In this document: piece after piece, positions 24,653-33,198 of the stretch
Layout: every line of letters starts with the position of its first letter
Position numbering within the stretch: the first letter of the stretch is position 1
Assembly (NCBI RefSeq): GCF_040566545.1
Contig: NZ_JBEWZI010000013.1
Location: 43,726-107,725 of the forward strand
Source: Uliginosibacterium flavum
GTDB taxonomy: Bacteria > Pseudomonadota > Gammaproteobacteria > Burkholderiales > Rhodocyclaceae
Reading direction: 5' to 3'
DNA: 64,000 bases
Made by a program: the position numbers and the translations under genes
Notes under the pieces: generated by a model
Seen by the model: the letters and a program-made list of their open reading frames with translations, nothing else
Databases searched by the model: none
What the model was told of the DNA's origin: nothing

Positions 24653-26691
24653 GCGGCGAACTCCACGCGAAACTCGGTGTAACGGCCCGGCTGGGTCAAC
24701 AGGCGCACGCTGCCGCCGATGCGTTTGACCGCATGGCTCACCACGTCCAGCCCGACCCCGCGCCCGGCATGTTCATCCACCTGCGCCGCCGTGGAAAAAC
24801 CGCGCTTGAAGATTTCCATGATCACCTGCCGATCCGACAGCTCGGCCAGCACTTTGTCATCCATCCGGCCCGTGTTGTGCAGCACCTGGCGCAGATGCTT
24901 GGCGCACAGCCCGCGCCCGTCATCGCGCACGCTGAGGATGAACTGATCCGGCCCGCTGCTGGAGAGCTCCACCTGAATCAGGCCCTCCGCCGGCTTGCCG
25001 GAACCGGCGCGCTCGGCCGGGCTTTCAATGCCGTGCACCACCGCATTGCGCACCAGTTGCGCGGCAATCACGCGCAGGGCGCTGGCCGCGGCAGGCGGCA
25101 GCATTTCCAGCGGATCAAGGCTGACGCTGGCCAGCACATTCTTGTTCTGATCACCCGCCACGCGGCGCGTCAGATCGAAAATGGACTGCTTGAAATCCAT
25201 CGGCACAGCCACCGGCTCAGGTTGCTCGGCGTACTTGGCGACCACGCCGCGCAGCCAGCCGAGGCGCTCGAACAGTTTCTGCAGCGACACGGACACGCTG
25301 ATCAGCTCTTCGCCACTCAGATTGTCACGCCCGCTGACGCCAGACAGCTGATCTTCAAATGCATGCGCATCGGTGACCATGAAATCCAGCCCAAGCATGG
25401 CCGCGTTGCCCTTGATCGAATGCACCACGCGGAACACATGGCTGATCATCGCGCGATATTCGCCCGGGCGCCCCGTCACCGACTTCAGGCGCTCGTTGAT
25501 TTCCAGCAGGCCGGCGCCGGCATCGTTGATGAATTCCTGCAGGGTCGCCGGTTGCATCTGCACCAGACGCAGCATTACCGCCATCTGCTCGTTGGCGCGG
25601 TTCTTGGCGGCCTCCAGCTCAGCCCGCAAAGCCACGCGTTCGCTCACGTCACCCACCGTCACCAACAGGTGGGTGAGCTTGCCATCGACCAGCACACGAT
25701 TGAATTCGAAGCTCAGATACTTGGCGCCCTTGTCGGTCAGCACGCCCACCTCGCGCAGCGGATTCAGCTCGCGCACCAGAACCTCTTTGACCCGGTCACC
25801 GAGCAGCAGCGTGGCATATTGCAGCGCCTGCTCGTAATCGTCCGGCCCCAGTATCTCGCGCAGGATCGGCTTGAAATCATCGCCCGCCGCCAGCTTGCGC
25901 CCGAGCAGCCCCGACAGCGAGGCCGAATACTGCGAGCCGAGGCAGAAGTTGCGGTCAATCAGCATCAAGCCTTCGCGCACCGTGCCAAGGATTTCGGAAG
26001 TCTCGCGCTGCGCGGCGGCCGAGCGTTCATCGCTCTCACGCAGACGACGGATGAATTTGAGCAGGATGAATCCGAAATTGAGCAGGGCCAGCACGATGCC
26101 GGCGGTCTGCACCTGACGCAAGCGCTCGGCCTTGGCATTGGCCACACTTTCCAGACGCACCGTCAGATCATTCATCAGCCCGAGCAGGCGGGTATTGCTG
26201 GCGCGCGCCATCTGCGCGGCACGCTCCACAACGACTTCATTGCCCGGCTGCGCCACGGCCGCCAACAGCACATCGCGATACGCCGGCCAGAATTCCCTGG
26301 CCTTGCCCAGCAGCGCTTGCCCACCCGCGTCCTGTATTTTCTCCAGTTTGGCCGGACGCCCGTCCGCGCCCTTGACCTGGCCGCCGGCCACAAAGGCATT
26401 CAGCGTGCTGTCGAAGAGCTTCACGGCCGTGTCCAGTTCCTGCGCCACGGCGGCATCCGGGCCGGCGTTGCGCAAATCACTCTCCAGCTGAAAAGCCGCC
26501 TTGGCCATGCGCTGCGAGAGCATGCGCTGACGCCCGCCCAGATTGATCGCCACCGCGTCGGCGCTGATCTGGTAGGACGTATAGAAATTCAGCATCAGCA
26601 CAGCCAGATCGAAAATCAGGAAGCAGGCCACGGCCAGCACGATCTCGCGATATTTGCCGGGCTGCAGCCCCGGCGTGTCGTTCTTGTTCAT
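24649..26691 (-). CDS. Membrane Hpt-type histidine kinase with PilJ/NarX-like sensor
   Basis: 680 residues. TM1 (about 17-38), a periplasmic four-helix sensor starting LGGRQRMLSQRMAKA as in PilJ and NarX, TM2 (about 196-214), a PAS-like region (230-350), a coiled segment, an Hpt domain with phospho-His H424 in VVHSIKGNAAMLG, and a CheA-like HATPase domain with NAVVHGIE, DDGRGL and GRGVGLDVV. The C-terminus stops right after the ATPase domain, so the CheW-like coupling domain of CheA is absent. It therefore seems to sense directly through its own receptor part rather than through an MCP array. Confidence 0.9.
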   Translation of the reverse strand: MNKNDTPGLQPGKYREIVLAVACFLIFDLAVLMLNFYTSYQISADAVAINLGGRQRMLSQRMAKAAFQLESDLRNAGPDAAVAQELDTAVKLFDSTLNAFVAGGQVKGADGRPAKLEKIQDAGGQALLGKAREFWPAYRDVLLAAVAQPGNEVVVERAAQMARASNTRLLGLMNDLTVRLESVANAKAERLRQVQTAGIVLALLNFGFILLKFIRRLRESDERSAAAQRETSEILGTVREGLMLIDRNFCLGSQYSASLSGLLGRKLAAGDDFKPILREILGPDDYEQALQYATLLLGDRVKEVLVRELNPLREVGVLTDKGAKYLSFEFNRVLVDGKLTHLLVTVGDVSERVALRAELEAAKNRANEQMAVMLRLVQMQPATLQEFINDAGAGLLEINERLKSVTGRPGEYRAMISHVFRVVHSIKGNAAMLGLDFMVTDAHAFEDQLSGVSGRDNLSGEELISVSVSLQKLFERLGWLRGVVAKYAEQPEPVAVPMDFKQSIFDLTRRVAGDQNKNVLASVSLDPLEMLPPAAASALRVIAAQLVRNAVVHGIESPAERAGSGKPAEGLIQVELSSSGPDQFILSVRDDGRGLCAKHLRQVLHNTGRMDDKVLAELSDRQVIMEIFKRGFSTAAQVDEHAGRGVGLDVVSHAVKRIGGSVRLLTQPGRYTEFRVEFAA

Positions 26692-26885
26692 TACCTTGTC
26701 TCCACGTTGTGTGCCCCCGCACGGGGGTCACAACGCAAAAACCGCACCAAGTCCAAAGCACGGCAATAAAGCCTGTGTTTTCAGTAAGATAAATTCTTAC
26801 GCGACAAGAACGTCAGCGACCAACGAACCATAATCGGGCATGAACGGCAGGCCCTGCCCCATCCAACGGCATGCCTGCAAAGCCG
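26692..26885. other. Kinase upstream region with dispersed repeat
   Basis: No gene. It must carry the promoter of the kinase-cheY-cheX unit; the AT-rich stretch around 26765-26810 is the likeliest place. Host palindromic repeat sequence begins at about 26850 (CAGGCCCTGCCCC, GCATGCCTGCAAAGCCGC). Confidence 0.4.
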
Positions 26886-27147
26886 CTACCAGCGTGCCTC
26901 TACAGGCCGCCTATCCGCACAGGCAGACTGGGGGAGACTCTTCAGGCATCGGTCCGCCAGCAAGTCCTCCAGCGCGTCGACGAGGCGGTGGTTGCTGAAA
27001 GACTTCTGCAGATAACCCAACGCGCCGACGTTCAGTGCCTGCAGCCGGTTTTTGATAGCGGTGAGGGACGAAATCATCAAGCGCTTGCAGATTCACGACC
27101 GCTCGGCTGCCCGGCATGCGAACCCTGTCACGAAACCGGAAAAACAA
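26886..27147 (-). pseudogene. Remnant of a response-regulator receiver domain
   Basis: On the reverse strand the frame at 26886-27080 reads MMISSLTAIKNRLQALNVGA then LGYLQKSFSNHRLVDALEDLL, which is the last third of a CheY-type receiver with its conserved Lys. Just upstream, in another frame, MPGSRAVVNLQAL resembles the segment after the phospho-Asp. Frame break, shortened spacing and loss of the N-terminal half show it is dead. It adjoins the kinase gene, suggesting the module once had a second regulator. Confidence 0.65.
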
Positions 27148-27315
27148 ACCTCAAAACTCATCACCTGATTCAAGCCTGTGCGCACCCTGCCGTAAAACCT
27201 GATTGACGCCGCGCACAGCCAAAACGATGCTGCGGGTGCGATTGACGTCCGGCCGCCATGGCATATAACTAAACCATGCTGCTCCAACAAATCCGCTACC
27301 AAGGAGAGCTTCATC

Positions 27316-28326
27316 ATGAGTTTTCGCCGCAATGCTTTACTCGCTCTGATCTGCCTGGCTGCCAGTTCTCTGGCCTTGGCCCAGCAGGCGCCGATCATCA
27401 TCAAGTTCAGCCATGTCGTTGCCAAGGATACGCCCAAGGGCAAGGCCGCCGACCAGTTCGCCAAGCTGGTGAACGAGCGTGGTGCCGGCAAGATCAAGGT
27501 CGAGGTGTATCCGAACAGCCAGCTCTACAAGGATGGCGAGGAGATGAATGCCATCCAGCTGGGCGCAGTGCAGATGCTGGCCCCCTCGCTGGCCAAATTC
27601 GGGCCACTGGGCGTGCGCGAATTCGAGGTCTTCGACCTGCCCTTCATGTTTGATGACTACTCAGCCCTGCACCGCGTGACCAATGGCCCGATTGGCGCAG
27701 CCCTGCTCAAGAAGCTGGAGCCCAAAGGCATCACCGGCCTGGCCTACTGGGACAACGGTTTCAAGGATTTTTCAGCCAACAAGCTGACCAAGGCCCCGGC
27801 GGACTTCAAGGGGCTGAAGATGCGCATCCAGTCCTCCAAGGTACTGGAATCCGAAATGCGCGCGCTGGGCGTGATCCCGCAGGTGATGGCCTTCTCCGAG
27901 GTGTATCAGGCGCTGCAGACCGGCGTGGTAGATGGCACGGAAAATCCACCCTCGAACTTCTACACGCAGAAAATGCATGAGGTACAGAAGTACATGGTGC
28001 AGTCGCATCACGGCTATCTGGGCTATGCGGTGATCGTGAACAAGAAATTCTGGGACGGCCTGCCACCTGACCTGCAAAAACTTGTCGCCACGGCCATGGA
28101 AGAATCCACCCGTTACGCCAACGCGATTGCCCAGAAAGAAAACGCCGAGGCCACTGATGCGGTGAAAGCCTCCGGCAAGACCCAGGTCGTGGCACTGAGC
28201 CCGGCCGAGCGCAGCGAACTGAAGAAGGTGCTGGTCAAGGTGCACAAGGAACAAGAAGGCCGCATCGGCGCGGAGCTGATCAAGAGCATCTACAAGGAAA
28301 CGGGGTTCGATCCGAACAAGCTCTGA
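27316..28326 (+). CDS. TRAP transporter solute-binding protein (DctP family)
   Basis: 336 residues with a Sec signal peptide (MSFRRNALLALICLAASSLALA). The DctP signatures are IKFSHVVAKDTPKGKAA, the GLKMRIQSSKVLESEMRALG region containing the carboxylate-binding arginine, and VVDGTENPPSNF. It is the periplasmic binding component of the tripartite transporter continued by the next two genes. AAGGAGAG precedes the start. The neighbouring oligogalacturonate lyase gene suggests uronate-type substrates. Confidence 0.95.
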   Translation: MSFRRNALLALICLAASSLALAQQAPIIIKFSHVVAKDTPKGKAADQFAKLVNERGAGKIKVEVYPNSQLYKDGEEMNAIQLGAVQMLAPSLAKFGPLGVREFEVFDLPFMFDDYSALHRVTNGPIGAALLKKLEPKGITGLAYWDNGFKDFSANKLTKAPADFKGLKMRIQSSKVLESEMRALGVIPQVMAFSEVYQALQTGVVDGTENPPSNFYTQKMHEVQKYMVQSHHGYLGYAVIVNKKFWDGLPPDLQKLVATAMEESTRYANAIAQKENAEATDAVKASGKTQVVALSPAERSELKKVLVKVHKEQEGRIGAELIKSIYKETGFDPNKL

Positions 28327-28336
28327 TCCTGAAGGT

Positions 28337-28361
28337 AAAAGGGGGCGTATCGCCCCCTTTT
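28337..28361 (+). terminator. Hairpin between dctP and dctQ
   Basis: AAAAGGGGGCG-TAT-CGCCCCCTTTT, 10 bp after the dctP stop. Such an attenuating hairpin after the binding-protein gene would give more binding protein than membrane subunits. Confidence 0.7.
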
Positions 28362-28405
28362 GCATTGAGACCCGCCGAATCCTGCTGTTCCTTGCCGGAG
28401 CTGCC

Positions 28406-29011
28406 ATGAAAATTCTCGACTATCTGGAAGAGTGGCTGATCGCAACCCTGATGGGCGCGGCCACCACCATCACCTTCATCGCCGTCGTGCACCGCTATCT
28501 GGCGGGGCTGTCGATTCCCGGTCTGCAGGACTGGCTGCTGACCCTGAACATGGGCTGGTCGCAGGAGCTGACCATCATCCTGTTCGTGTGGATGGCCAAA
28601 TTCGGCGCGGCTTACGGCGTGCGCACCGGCATCCACGTCGGCGTGGATGTGCTGATCAATCAGCTGGCGCCGCAGAACCGTGCGCGCTTCGTGATTTTCG
28701 GCCTGCTCGCCGGAGCGTTGTTCACCGGCATCGTCGTTGCGCTGGGCGCGATCCTGGTGTGGGGCAACGGCCTGCACTACGAGTTCAACCAGCTCATCGG
28801 CAGTACCGAATTCGTGCCGGAAGGCCCGACCACGCCAGATCTGGAATGGCCGACCTGGATGGTCTTCATGGTGGTGCCGCTGGGCTCCAGCCTGATGTGC
28901 TTCCGCTTCCTGCAGGTGGCCTGGAACTTCCACAAGACCGGCGAGTTGCCGCGCCATGATCACGGCCATGTCGACGGACTGGAAGAAGAAGTTGCGGAGG
29001 CTGCGAAATGA
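28406..29011 (+). CDS. TRAP transporter small permease (DctQ family)
   Basis: 201 residues with four membrane helices, including LIATLMGAATTITFIAVVHRYL, and the family motif W(S)QELTIILFVWMAKFGAAYGVRTGIHVGVD. Its end overlaps the start of the large permease gene by 4 bp. It forms the membrane complex with DctM. Confidence 0.93.
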   Translation: MKILDYLEEWLIATLMGAATTITFIAVVHRYLAGLSIPGLQDWLLTLNMGWSQELTIILFVWMAKFGAAYGVRTGIHVGVDVLINQLAPQNRARFVIFGLLAGALFTGIVVALGAILVWGNGLHYEFNQLIGSTEFVPEGPTTPDLEWPTWMVFMVVPLGSSLMCFRFLQVAWNFHKTGELPRHDHGHVDGLEEEVAEAAK

Positions 29012-30687
29012 ACGCACTCATCATTTTCGGGCTGCTGCTGGCCCTGATGCTTACCGGCATGCCGATCTCGATTTCGCTCGGCCTCACCGTGCTGACTTTC
29101 CTGTACACCATGACCACGGTGCCCATCGAATCGGTAGCGATGAAGCTGTTCACCGGCATCGAACGCTTCGAGATCATGGCAATTCCCTTCTTCATCCTCG
29201 CCGGCAATTTCCTGACCCACGGCGGCGTGGCCAAACGCATGATCAACTTTGCCACCTCGCTGGTCGGGCACTGGCACGGCGGACTCGGCCTGGCCGGGGT
29301 GATGGCCTGTGCGTTGTTCGCGGCAGTGTCGGGCTCCAGCCCTGCCACCGTGGTCGCCATCGGCGCGATCCTGCTGCCGGCGATGGAGAAGGCCGGCTTC
29401 CCGAAACGCTTCGGCGCCGGCGTGATCACCACCTCCGGCGCGCTGGGTATCCTGATTCCGCCCAGCATCGTGATGGTAATGTATTCGGTGGCGACCAATG
29501 CCTCAGTCGGTACCCTGTTCATGGCCGGGGTGATTCCGGGGCTGCTCCTGGCATCGCTGCTGGGCTTGACCACATGGTGGCGGGCACGCAAGAACAACTA
29601 CCCTCGCGTCATGCTATTTCCGGATCGCAACAGTCTGCAGGCCACCATCGGCTGTATGTTCGGCGCCTTCTACGCACTGATTTTCACGGCCGTGCCGCCC
29701 TGGCTGTTGGGCATGGGCCTCGCCACGCTGATTCCGAACGCCGGTTTTGCCTACTTTCTGGCAGGAGCATTCTGGCTTGGACTGGCGCCGTGGACAACGA
29801 AGAGCAAGTGGATCGTCCGCTTCGTATATGTGGGCCTGATCGTGCTGGGCGTGCCAATCGGCGTGAGCTTCCTGCTGATCGAACCCTTCGCCGCCCTCTC
29901 GCCGCTGTATGCCAGCTTCGTGCCGGTAGTGGTGATGCTGATCTGGCTCTCCATCATCCAAGCCTGCGGCAGCTACACGCATATTGCCCCGACCTTCAAA
30001 TTCGAGCTGATGTGGGAATCGCTCGAAGTCTGGCGCGCCTACTGGAAAAGCATCTGGGGCCTGCTGCTGATCATCGTAGTCATGGGCGGCATTTACACCG
30101 GCATCTTCACGCCGACCGAAGCCGCTGCGATGAGCGCGGTGTACGCCTTCTTCGTCGCCGTGTTCGTGTACAAGGACATGAAGCTGCGCGACGTGCCCAA
30201 GGTGCTGCTGTCCTCGGCCAACATGAGCGCGATGCTGCTCTACATCATCACCAATGCGGTGATGTTCAGCTTCATCATGACCGACCAGCAAATCCCGCAA
30301 CAGCTGGCCGACTGGCTGCTGAATCAGGGGCTCGGGCCAATTGCCTTCCTGCTCGCGGTCAACATTCTGCTGCTGATCGCCGGCAACGTGATGGAGCCTT
30401 CTTCCATCGTCCTGATCATGGCGCCGATCCTGTTCCCCGTGGCGATCCAGCTGGGCATCAACCCGATCCACTTCGGCATCCTGATCACCGTCAATATGGA
30501 AGTCGGCATGTGCCATCCGCCCGTGGGGCTGAATCTATATGTAGCCTCCGGCATCACCAACATGGGCATCACCGAACTGACCAAGGCCGTGTGGCCTTGG
30601 CTGCTGACCATGCTCGGTTTCCTCGTAGTGGTGACCTACTGGCCGCCGCTGACCCTGTGGTTGCCAAATCTGCTAGGCATGCATTGA
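29008..30687 (+). CDS. TRAP transporter large permease (DctM family) with an insertion
   Basis: 559 residues, against about 430 for ordinary DctM. The first 205 residues (GMPISISLGLTVL, IPFFILAGNFLTHGGVAKR, GSSPATVVAIGAILLPAM, ALGILIPPSIVMV) and the last 200 (GGIYTGIFTPTEAAAMSAVYA, VMEPSSIVLIMAPI, GMCHPPVGLNLYV) are standard. Between them, about 205-345, is an additional hydrophobic stretch with roughly four membrane segments. It is the Na+-driven channel part of the transporter. Homologues with this insert probably exist, but I cannot check how common they are. Confidence 0.92.
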   Translation: MNALIIFGLLLALMLTGMPISISLGLTVLTFLYTMTTVPIESVAMKLFTGIERFEIMAIPFFILAGNFLTHGGVAKRMINFATSLVGHWHGGLGLAGVMACALFAAVSGSSPATVVAIGAILLPAMEKAGFPKRFGAGVITTSGALGILIPPSIVMVMYSVATNASVGTLFMAGVIPGLLLASLLGLTTWWRARKNNYPRVMLFPDRNSLQATIGCMFGAFYALIFTAVPPWLLGMGLATLIPNAGFAYFLAGAFWLGLAPWTTKSKWIVRFVYVGLIVLGVPIGVSFLLIEPFAALSPLYASFVPVVVMLIWLSIIQACGSYTHIAPTFKFELMWESLEVWRAYWKSIWGLLLIIVVMGGIYTGIFTPTEAAAMSAVYAFFVAVFVYKDMKLRDVPKVLLSSANMSAMLLYIITNAVMFSFIMTDQQIPQQLADWLLNQGLGPIAFLLAVNILLLIAGNVMEPSSIVLIMAPILFPVAIQLGINPIHFGILITVNMEVGMCHPPVGLNLYVASGITNMGITELTKAVWPWLLTMLGFLVVVTYWPPLTLWLPNLLGMH

Positions 30688-30899
30688 TTTTTGCTGAATG
30701 ACCCTGCCTGAAGAGCCGCATCCAGCGGCGCTTCGGGCAGCCCCATCCCAAAGACCCTTATCCAGCAAGCCTGTCGAGCACATGTGCTTGAAGGCCATTG
30801 CCCGGTGCGCCTCTTCAAGCCATCGAGAAATTGACATCGCTCAAGCCAGTTAACAAATCGCGAGTAAAATCGCAACTTGTCTGACAAATGAGGTTCGCC

Positions 30900-32057
30900 A
30901 TGGCCAAGGGCAGCACGATCCAGTTTCAGTACCTCGAAAGCACCGACCCAGATACCGGCGTGCGCATCACCCGCCTGTCACCGCCCGAAGTAGCCTGCCC
31001 GCGCAACTATTTCTACCAGAAGTGTTTCAGCAACAACGGTGAGCGTCTGCTCTTCGGCGGCGAATTCGGCGACGTCTTCAACATCTGGCTGCTCGACCTG
31101 CCCAGCGGCGTAGCCCGCCAGATCACCGATGGCACAGGCAACAACTATCACGGCGCTTACCTGTCCCCCGACGACCAGTTCCTGTTCTACACAAAAAGCG
31201 GGCGCGAACATCGTCGCGTGGACCTGGCCACGCTGGAAGAAAAAATCATCTACAGCGTTCCGCCCGAATGGAAAGGCGCTGGCACCTGGGTGCCAAACTC
31301 GGCGTGCACGCGCATTGCCGGCATGGAAATCCTCGCAGCCGATCAGGTCACCGGCGGCAGTGGCTGGGAACGTTTCCGCAAGCAATTTGACGCAAAACCG
31401 CGCGAGCGCCTGATCGACATCGACATCGCAACAGGCCAGGCCCGCGTCGTGCTCGACCAGCAGCGCTACATGGGTCATCCGATGTTCCGCCCCTTCGACG
31501 ACAGCATCATGGGCTTCTGTCACGAAGGCCCGCACGATCTGGTCGATGCGCGCATGTGGTTCATCAACGAAGACGGCACGAACCTGCGCCAGGTGAAGAA
31601 ACACGCGCCGCATGAATCCTGCATGCATGAATTCTGGGTACCGGACGGCTCTAAACTGATGTACGTCAGCTATACCAAGGGCGACCAGGATCGCTACATC
31701 GGCGCCGCTGATCCGGTCACGCTGGAGAACGAAAACATCATGGCGATGCCGCCCTGCGCGCACCTGATGAGCAATTTCGACGGCAGCCTGCTTGTCGGTG
31801 ATGGCGCCGGGCAACTGGGGGATGTGTCAGACAAGGAAGGGCACGCCTTCGAAGCCGACCCCTGGATTCACCTCTTCGACATGCAGACGCGCACGCACCG
31901 CAAGGTCTGCCGCCATGACAGCAGCTGGGCCGAATACAAGGGCAACACCCAGGCCACGCACCCACATCCGTCCTTCACGCCGGATGAAAAGCGCGTGCTC
32001 TTCTCCAGTGACCGTGAGGGCAAGCCTGCCTTGTATCTGGCCGATCTGCCGGTCTGA
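30900..32057 (+). CDS. ogl: Oligogalacturonate lyase (PL22)
   Basis: 385 residues, cytoplasmic (no signal peptide). It cleaves unsaturated digalacturonate from pectin breakdown into keto-uronic acids by Mn-dependent beta-elimination. It has the beta-propeller PL22 motifs RNYFYQKCFSNNGERLLFGG, GHPMFRP, FCHEGPHDLVDARMWFINED, HEFWVPDGSKLMYVSY and HPHPSFTPDEKRVLFSSD. The start ATG at 30900 (MAKGSTIQ) agrees with enterobacterial Ogl and has GAGG at good spacing; an ATG 12 bp earlier is less likely. It follows the TRAP genes on the same strand after 212 bp containing a repeat element. Confidence 0.95.
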   Translation: MAKGSTIQFQYLESTDPDTGVRITRLSPPEVACPRNYFYQKCFSNNGERLLFGGEFGDVFNIWLLDLPSGVARQITDGTGNNYHGAYLSPDDQFLFYTKSGREHRRVDLATLEEKIIYSVPPEWKGAGTWVPNSACTRIAGMEILAADQVTGGSGWERFRKQFDAKPRERLIDIDIATGQARVVLDQQRYMGHPMFRPFDDSIMGFCHEGPHDLVDARMWFINEDGTNLRQVKKHAPHESCMHEFWVPDGSKLMYVSYTKGDQDRYIGAADPVTLENENIMAMPPCAHLMSNFDGSLLVGDGAGQLGDVSDKEGHAFEADPWIHLFDMQTRTHRKVCRHDSSWAEYKGNTQATHPHPSFTPDEKRVLFSSDREGKPALYLADLPV

Positions 32058-32230
32058 TGTGGAGCGTCGCAAACGGCGCGCTCACGCATAGCGTGGGCGC
32101 GATCAATCCACCGGACGAACACCCTGCCTGGAGAGCTGCACTGGGCGGACTTCTCCGCAGGAACCTTCTCCAGCCGCCAGGGTCTGTGAGCAGCACTCAA
32201 CTTATTCAATAAGCACTCACAGGACCGATC

Positions 32231-32752
32231 ATGACTCTCGACTTTCTCACACGCCGCCCCCGCAGCGTGCTACTGGCCTTCGGCCTTGGCTGCTTTGCTG
32301 CGGTCGGGGCTGCCGCCTTGCTCGGTATGCTGTTCGATCTGGAAGTCTGCGCGATGTGCTGGTTCCAGCGCCTGGCGTTCCTGCTGGCCGGCACGGGTTT
32401 CCTGCTGGCCGCAGCCTGGCCGCGCGCGCAGTTTTTCACGCAACGCATCGCGGAGCTGGGGCTGCTGGTCGGCCTAGCCAGCGCCGGGCGTCAGGCTTAT
32501 CTGCTGTCGCATCTGGATGAGGCCAGCGGCAGTTGCGGCGCGGGCCTGATGTATTACCTGCAGATGGGCAACTACGAAGCCTTCTTCCGCGCAGGCATGC
32601 TGGGCGGCATCGATTGCGCCGAAAACCAGCCGCTGATTCTCGGCCTGCATCTGCCGCAATGGAGCTTGCTGGCGTTCATTGCCACCATCGCGGCTTATGT
32701 ACTCTGGCAAATCATCCGCGCCAGAAACAGCACGCTGAGCCAGCCCGCCTGA
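32231..32752 (+). CDS. dsbB: Disulfide bond formation protein DsbB
   Basis: 173-residue, four-helix inner-membrane protein that reoxidises DsbA and passes electrons to quinone. It has the C40-A-M-C43 pair with WFQRL following, and the second periplasmic pair C102/C129 in the loop SGSCGAG ... GGIDCAE. Length and order are standard. Confidence 0.95.
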   Translation: MTLDFLTRRPRSVLLAFGLGCFAAVGAAALLGMLFDLEVCAMCWFQRLAFLLAGTGFLLAAAWPRAQFFTQRIAELGLLVGLASAGRQAYLLSHLDEASGSCGAGLMYYLQMGNYEAFFRAGMLGGIDCAENQPLILGLHLPQWSLLAFIATIAAYVLWQIIRARNSTLSQPA

Positions 32753-32880
32753 GCAACACCGGCAACAATCGAAAAGCTGATTGGCGACAATCTTCCGACC
32801 CCTCGTTTTTTGCCATGCAAGAAGAGGTACAGGGAAGAAGATTGCGCAAAAGTGTCACCAGTTACGCCAGAAAGCAAAAA

Positions 32881-32900
32881 GGCCTGTCTCTCGACAGGCC
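32881..32900 (-). terminator. Terminator after tRNA-Arg
   Basis: GGCCTGTC-TCTC-GACAGGCC, followed on the reverse strand by TTTTTGC. Ends the lysC/tRNA-Ser/tRNA-Arg side and also faces dsbB. Confidence 0.7.
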
Positions 32901-32916
32901 TAAGTGCTTGAATCTT

Positions 32917-32993
32917 TGGTACACCCAGAGCGATTCGAACGCCCGACCCCCTGGTTCGTAGCCAGGTACTCTATCCAGCTGAGCTATGGGTGC
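32917..32993 (-). tRNA. tRNA-Arg (ACG)
   Basis: 77 nt with encoded CCA; begins GCACCCATAGCTCAGC on the reverse strand, anticodon loop CTACGAA (ACG, read as ICG). Confidence 0.96.
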
Positions 32994-33061
32994 AAAAAAC
33001 AGAAACAAGATTATGAACTAAAATCCCAGTCTCTGCAAGACTTTTCAGCCTTTTTTTCTTT

Positions 33062-33154
33062 TGGCGGAGAGCAAGGGATTCGAACCCTCGAGACAGGTTT
33101 TGCCCGTCTGCTCCCTTAGCAGGGGAGTGCCTTCGACCACTCGGCCAACTCTCC
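33062..33154 (-). tRNA. tRNA-Ser (GCT)
   Basis: 93 nt with encoded CCA and a long variable arm; begins GGAGAGTTGGCCGAG, anticodon loop CTGCTAA (GCT). Lies 44 bp downstream of lysC. Confidence 0.96.
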
Positions 33155-33198
33155 GCGAAGAGGGCGCATATTAGCTGCAACGCCCCGGTTCGTCAATC

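Noticed and set aside
24520..26769. 749-codon open frame on the plus strand
   Set aside because: Antisense to the kinase gene, with no domain features and a His/Gln/Arg-rich composition.
28956..30701. 581-codon open frame overlapping the DctM gene
   Set aside because: Same strand, different frame, Arg-rich; the DctM frame has clear family motifs throughout.
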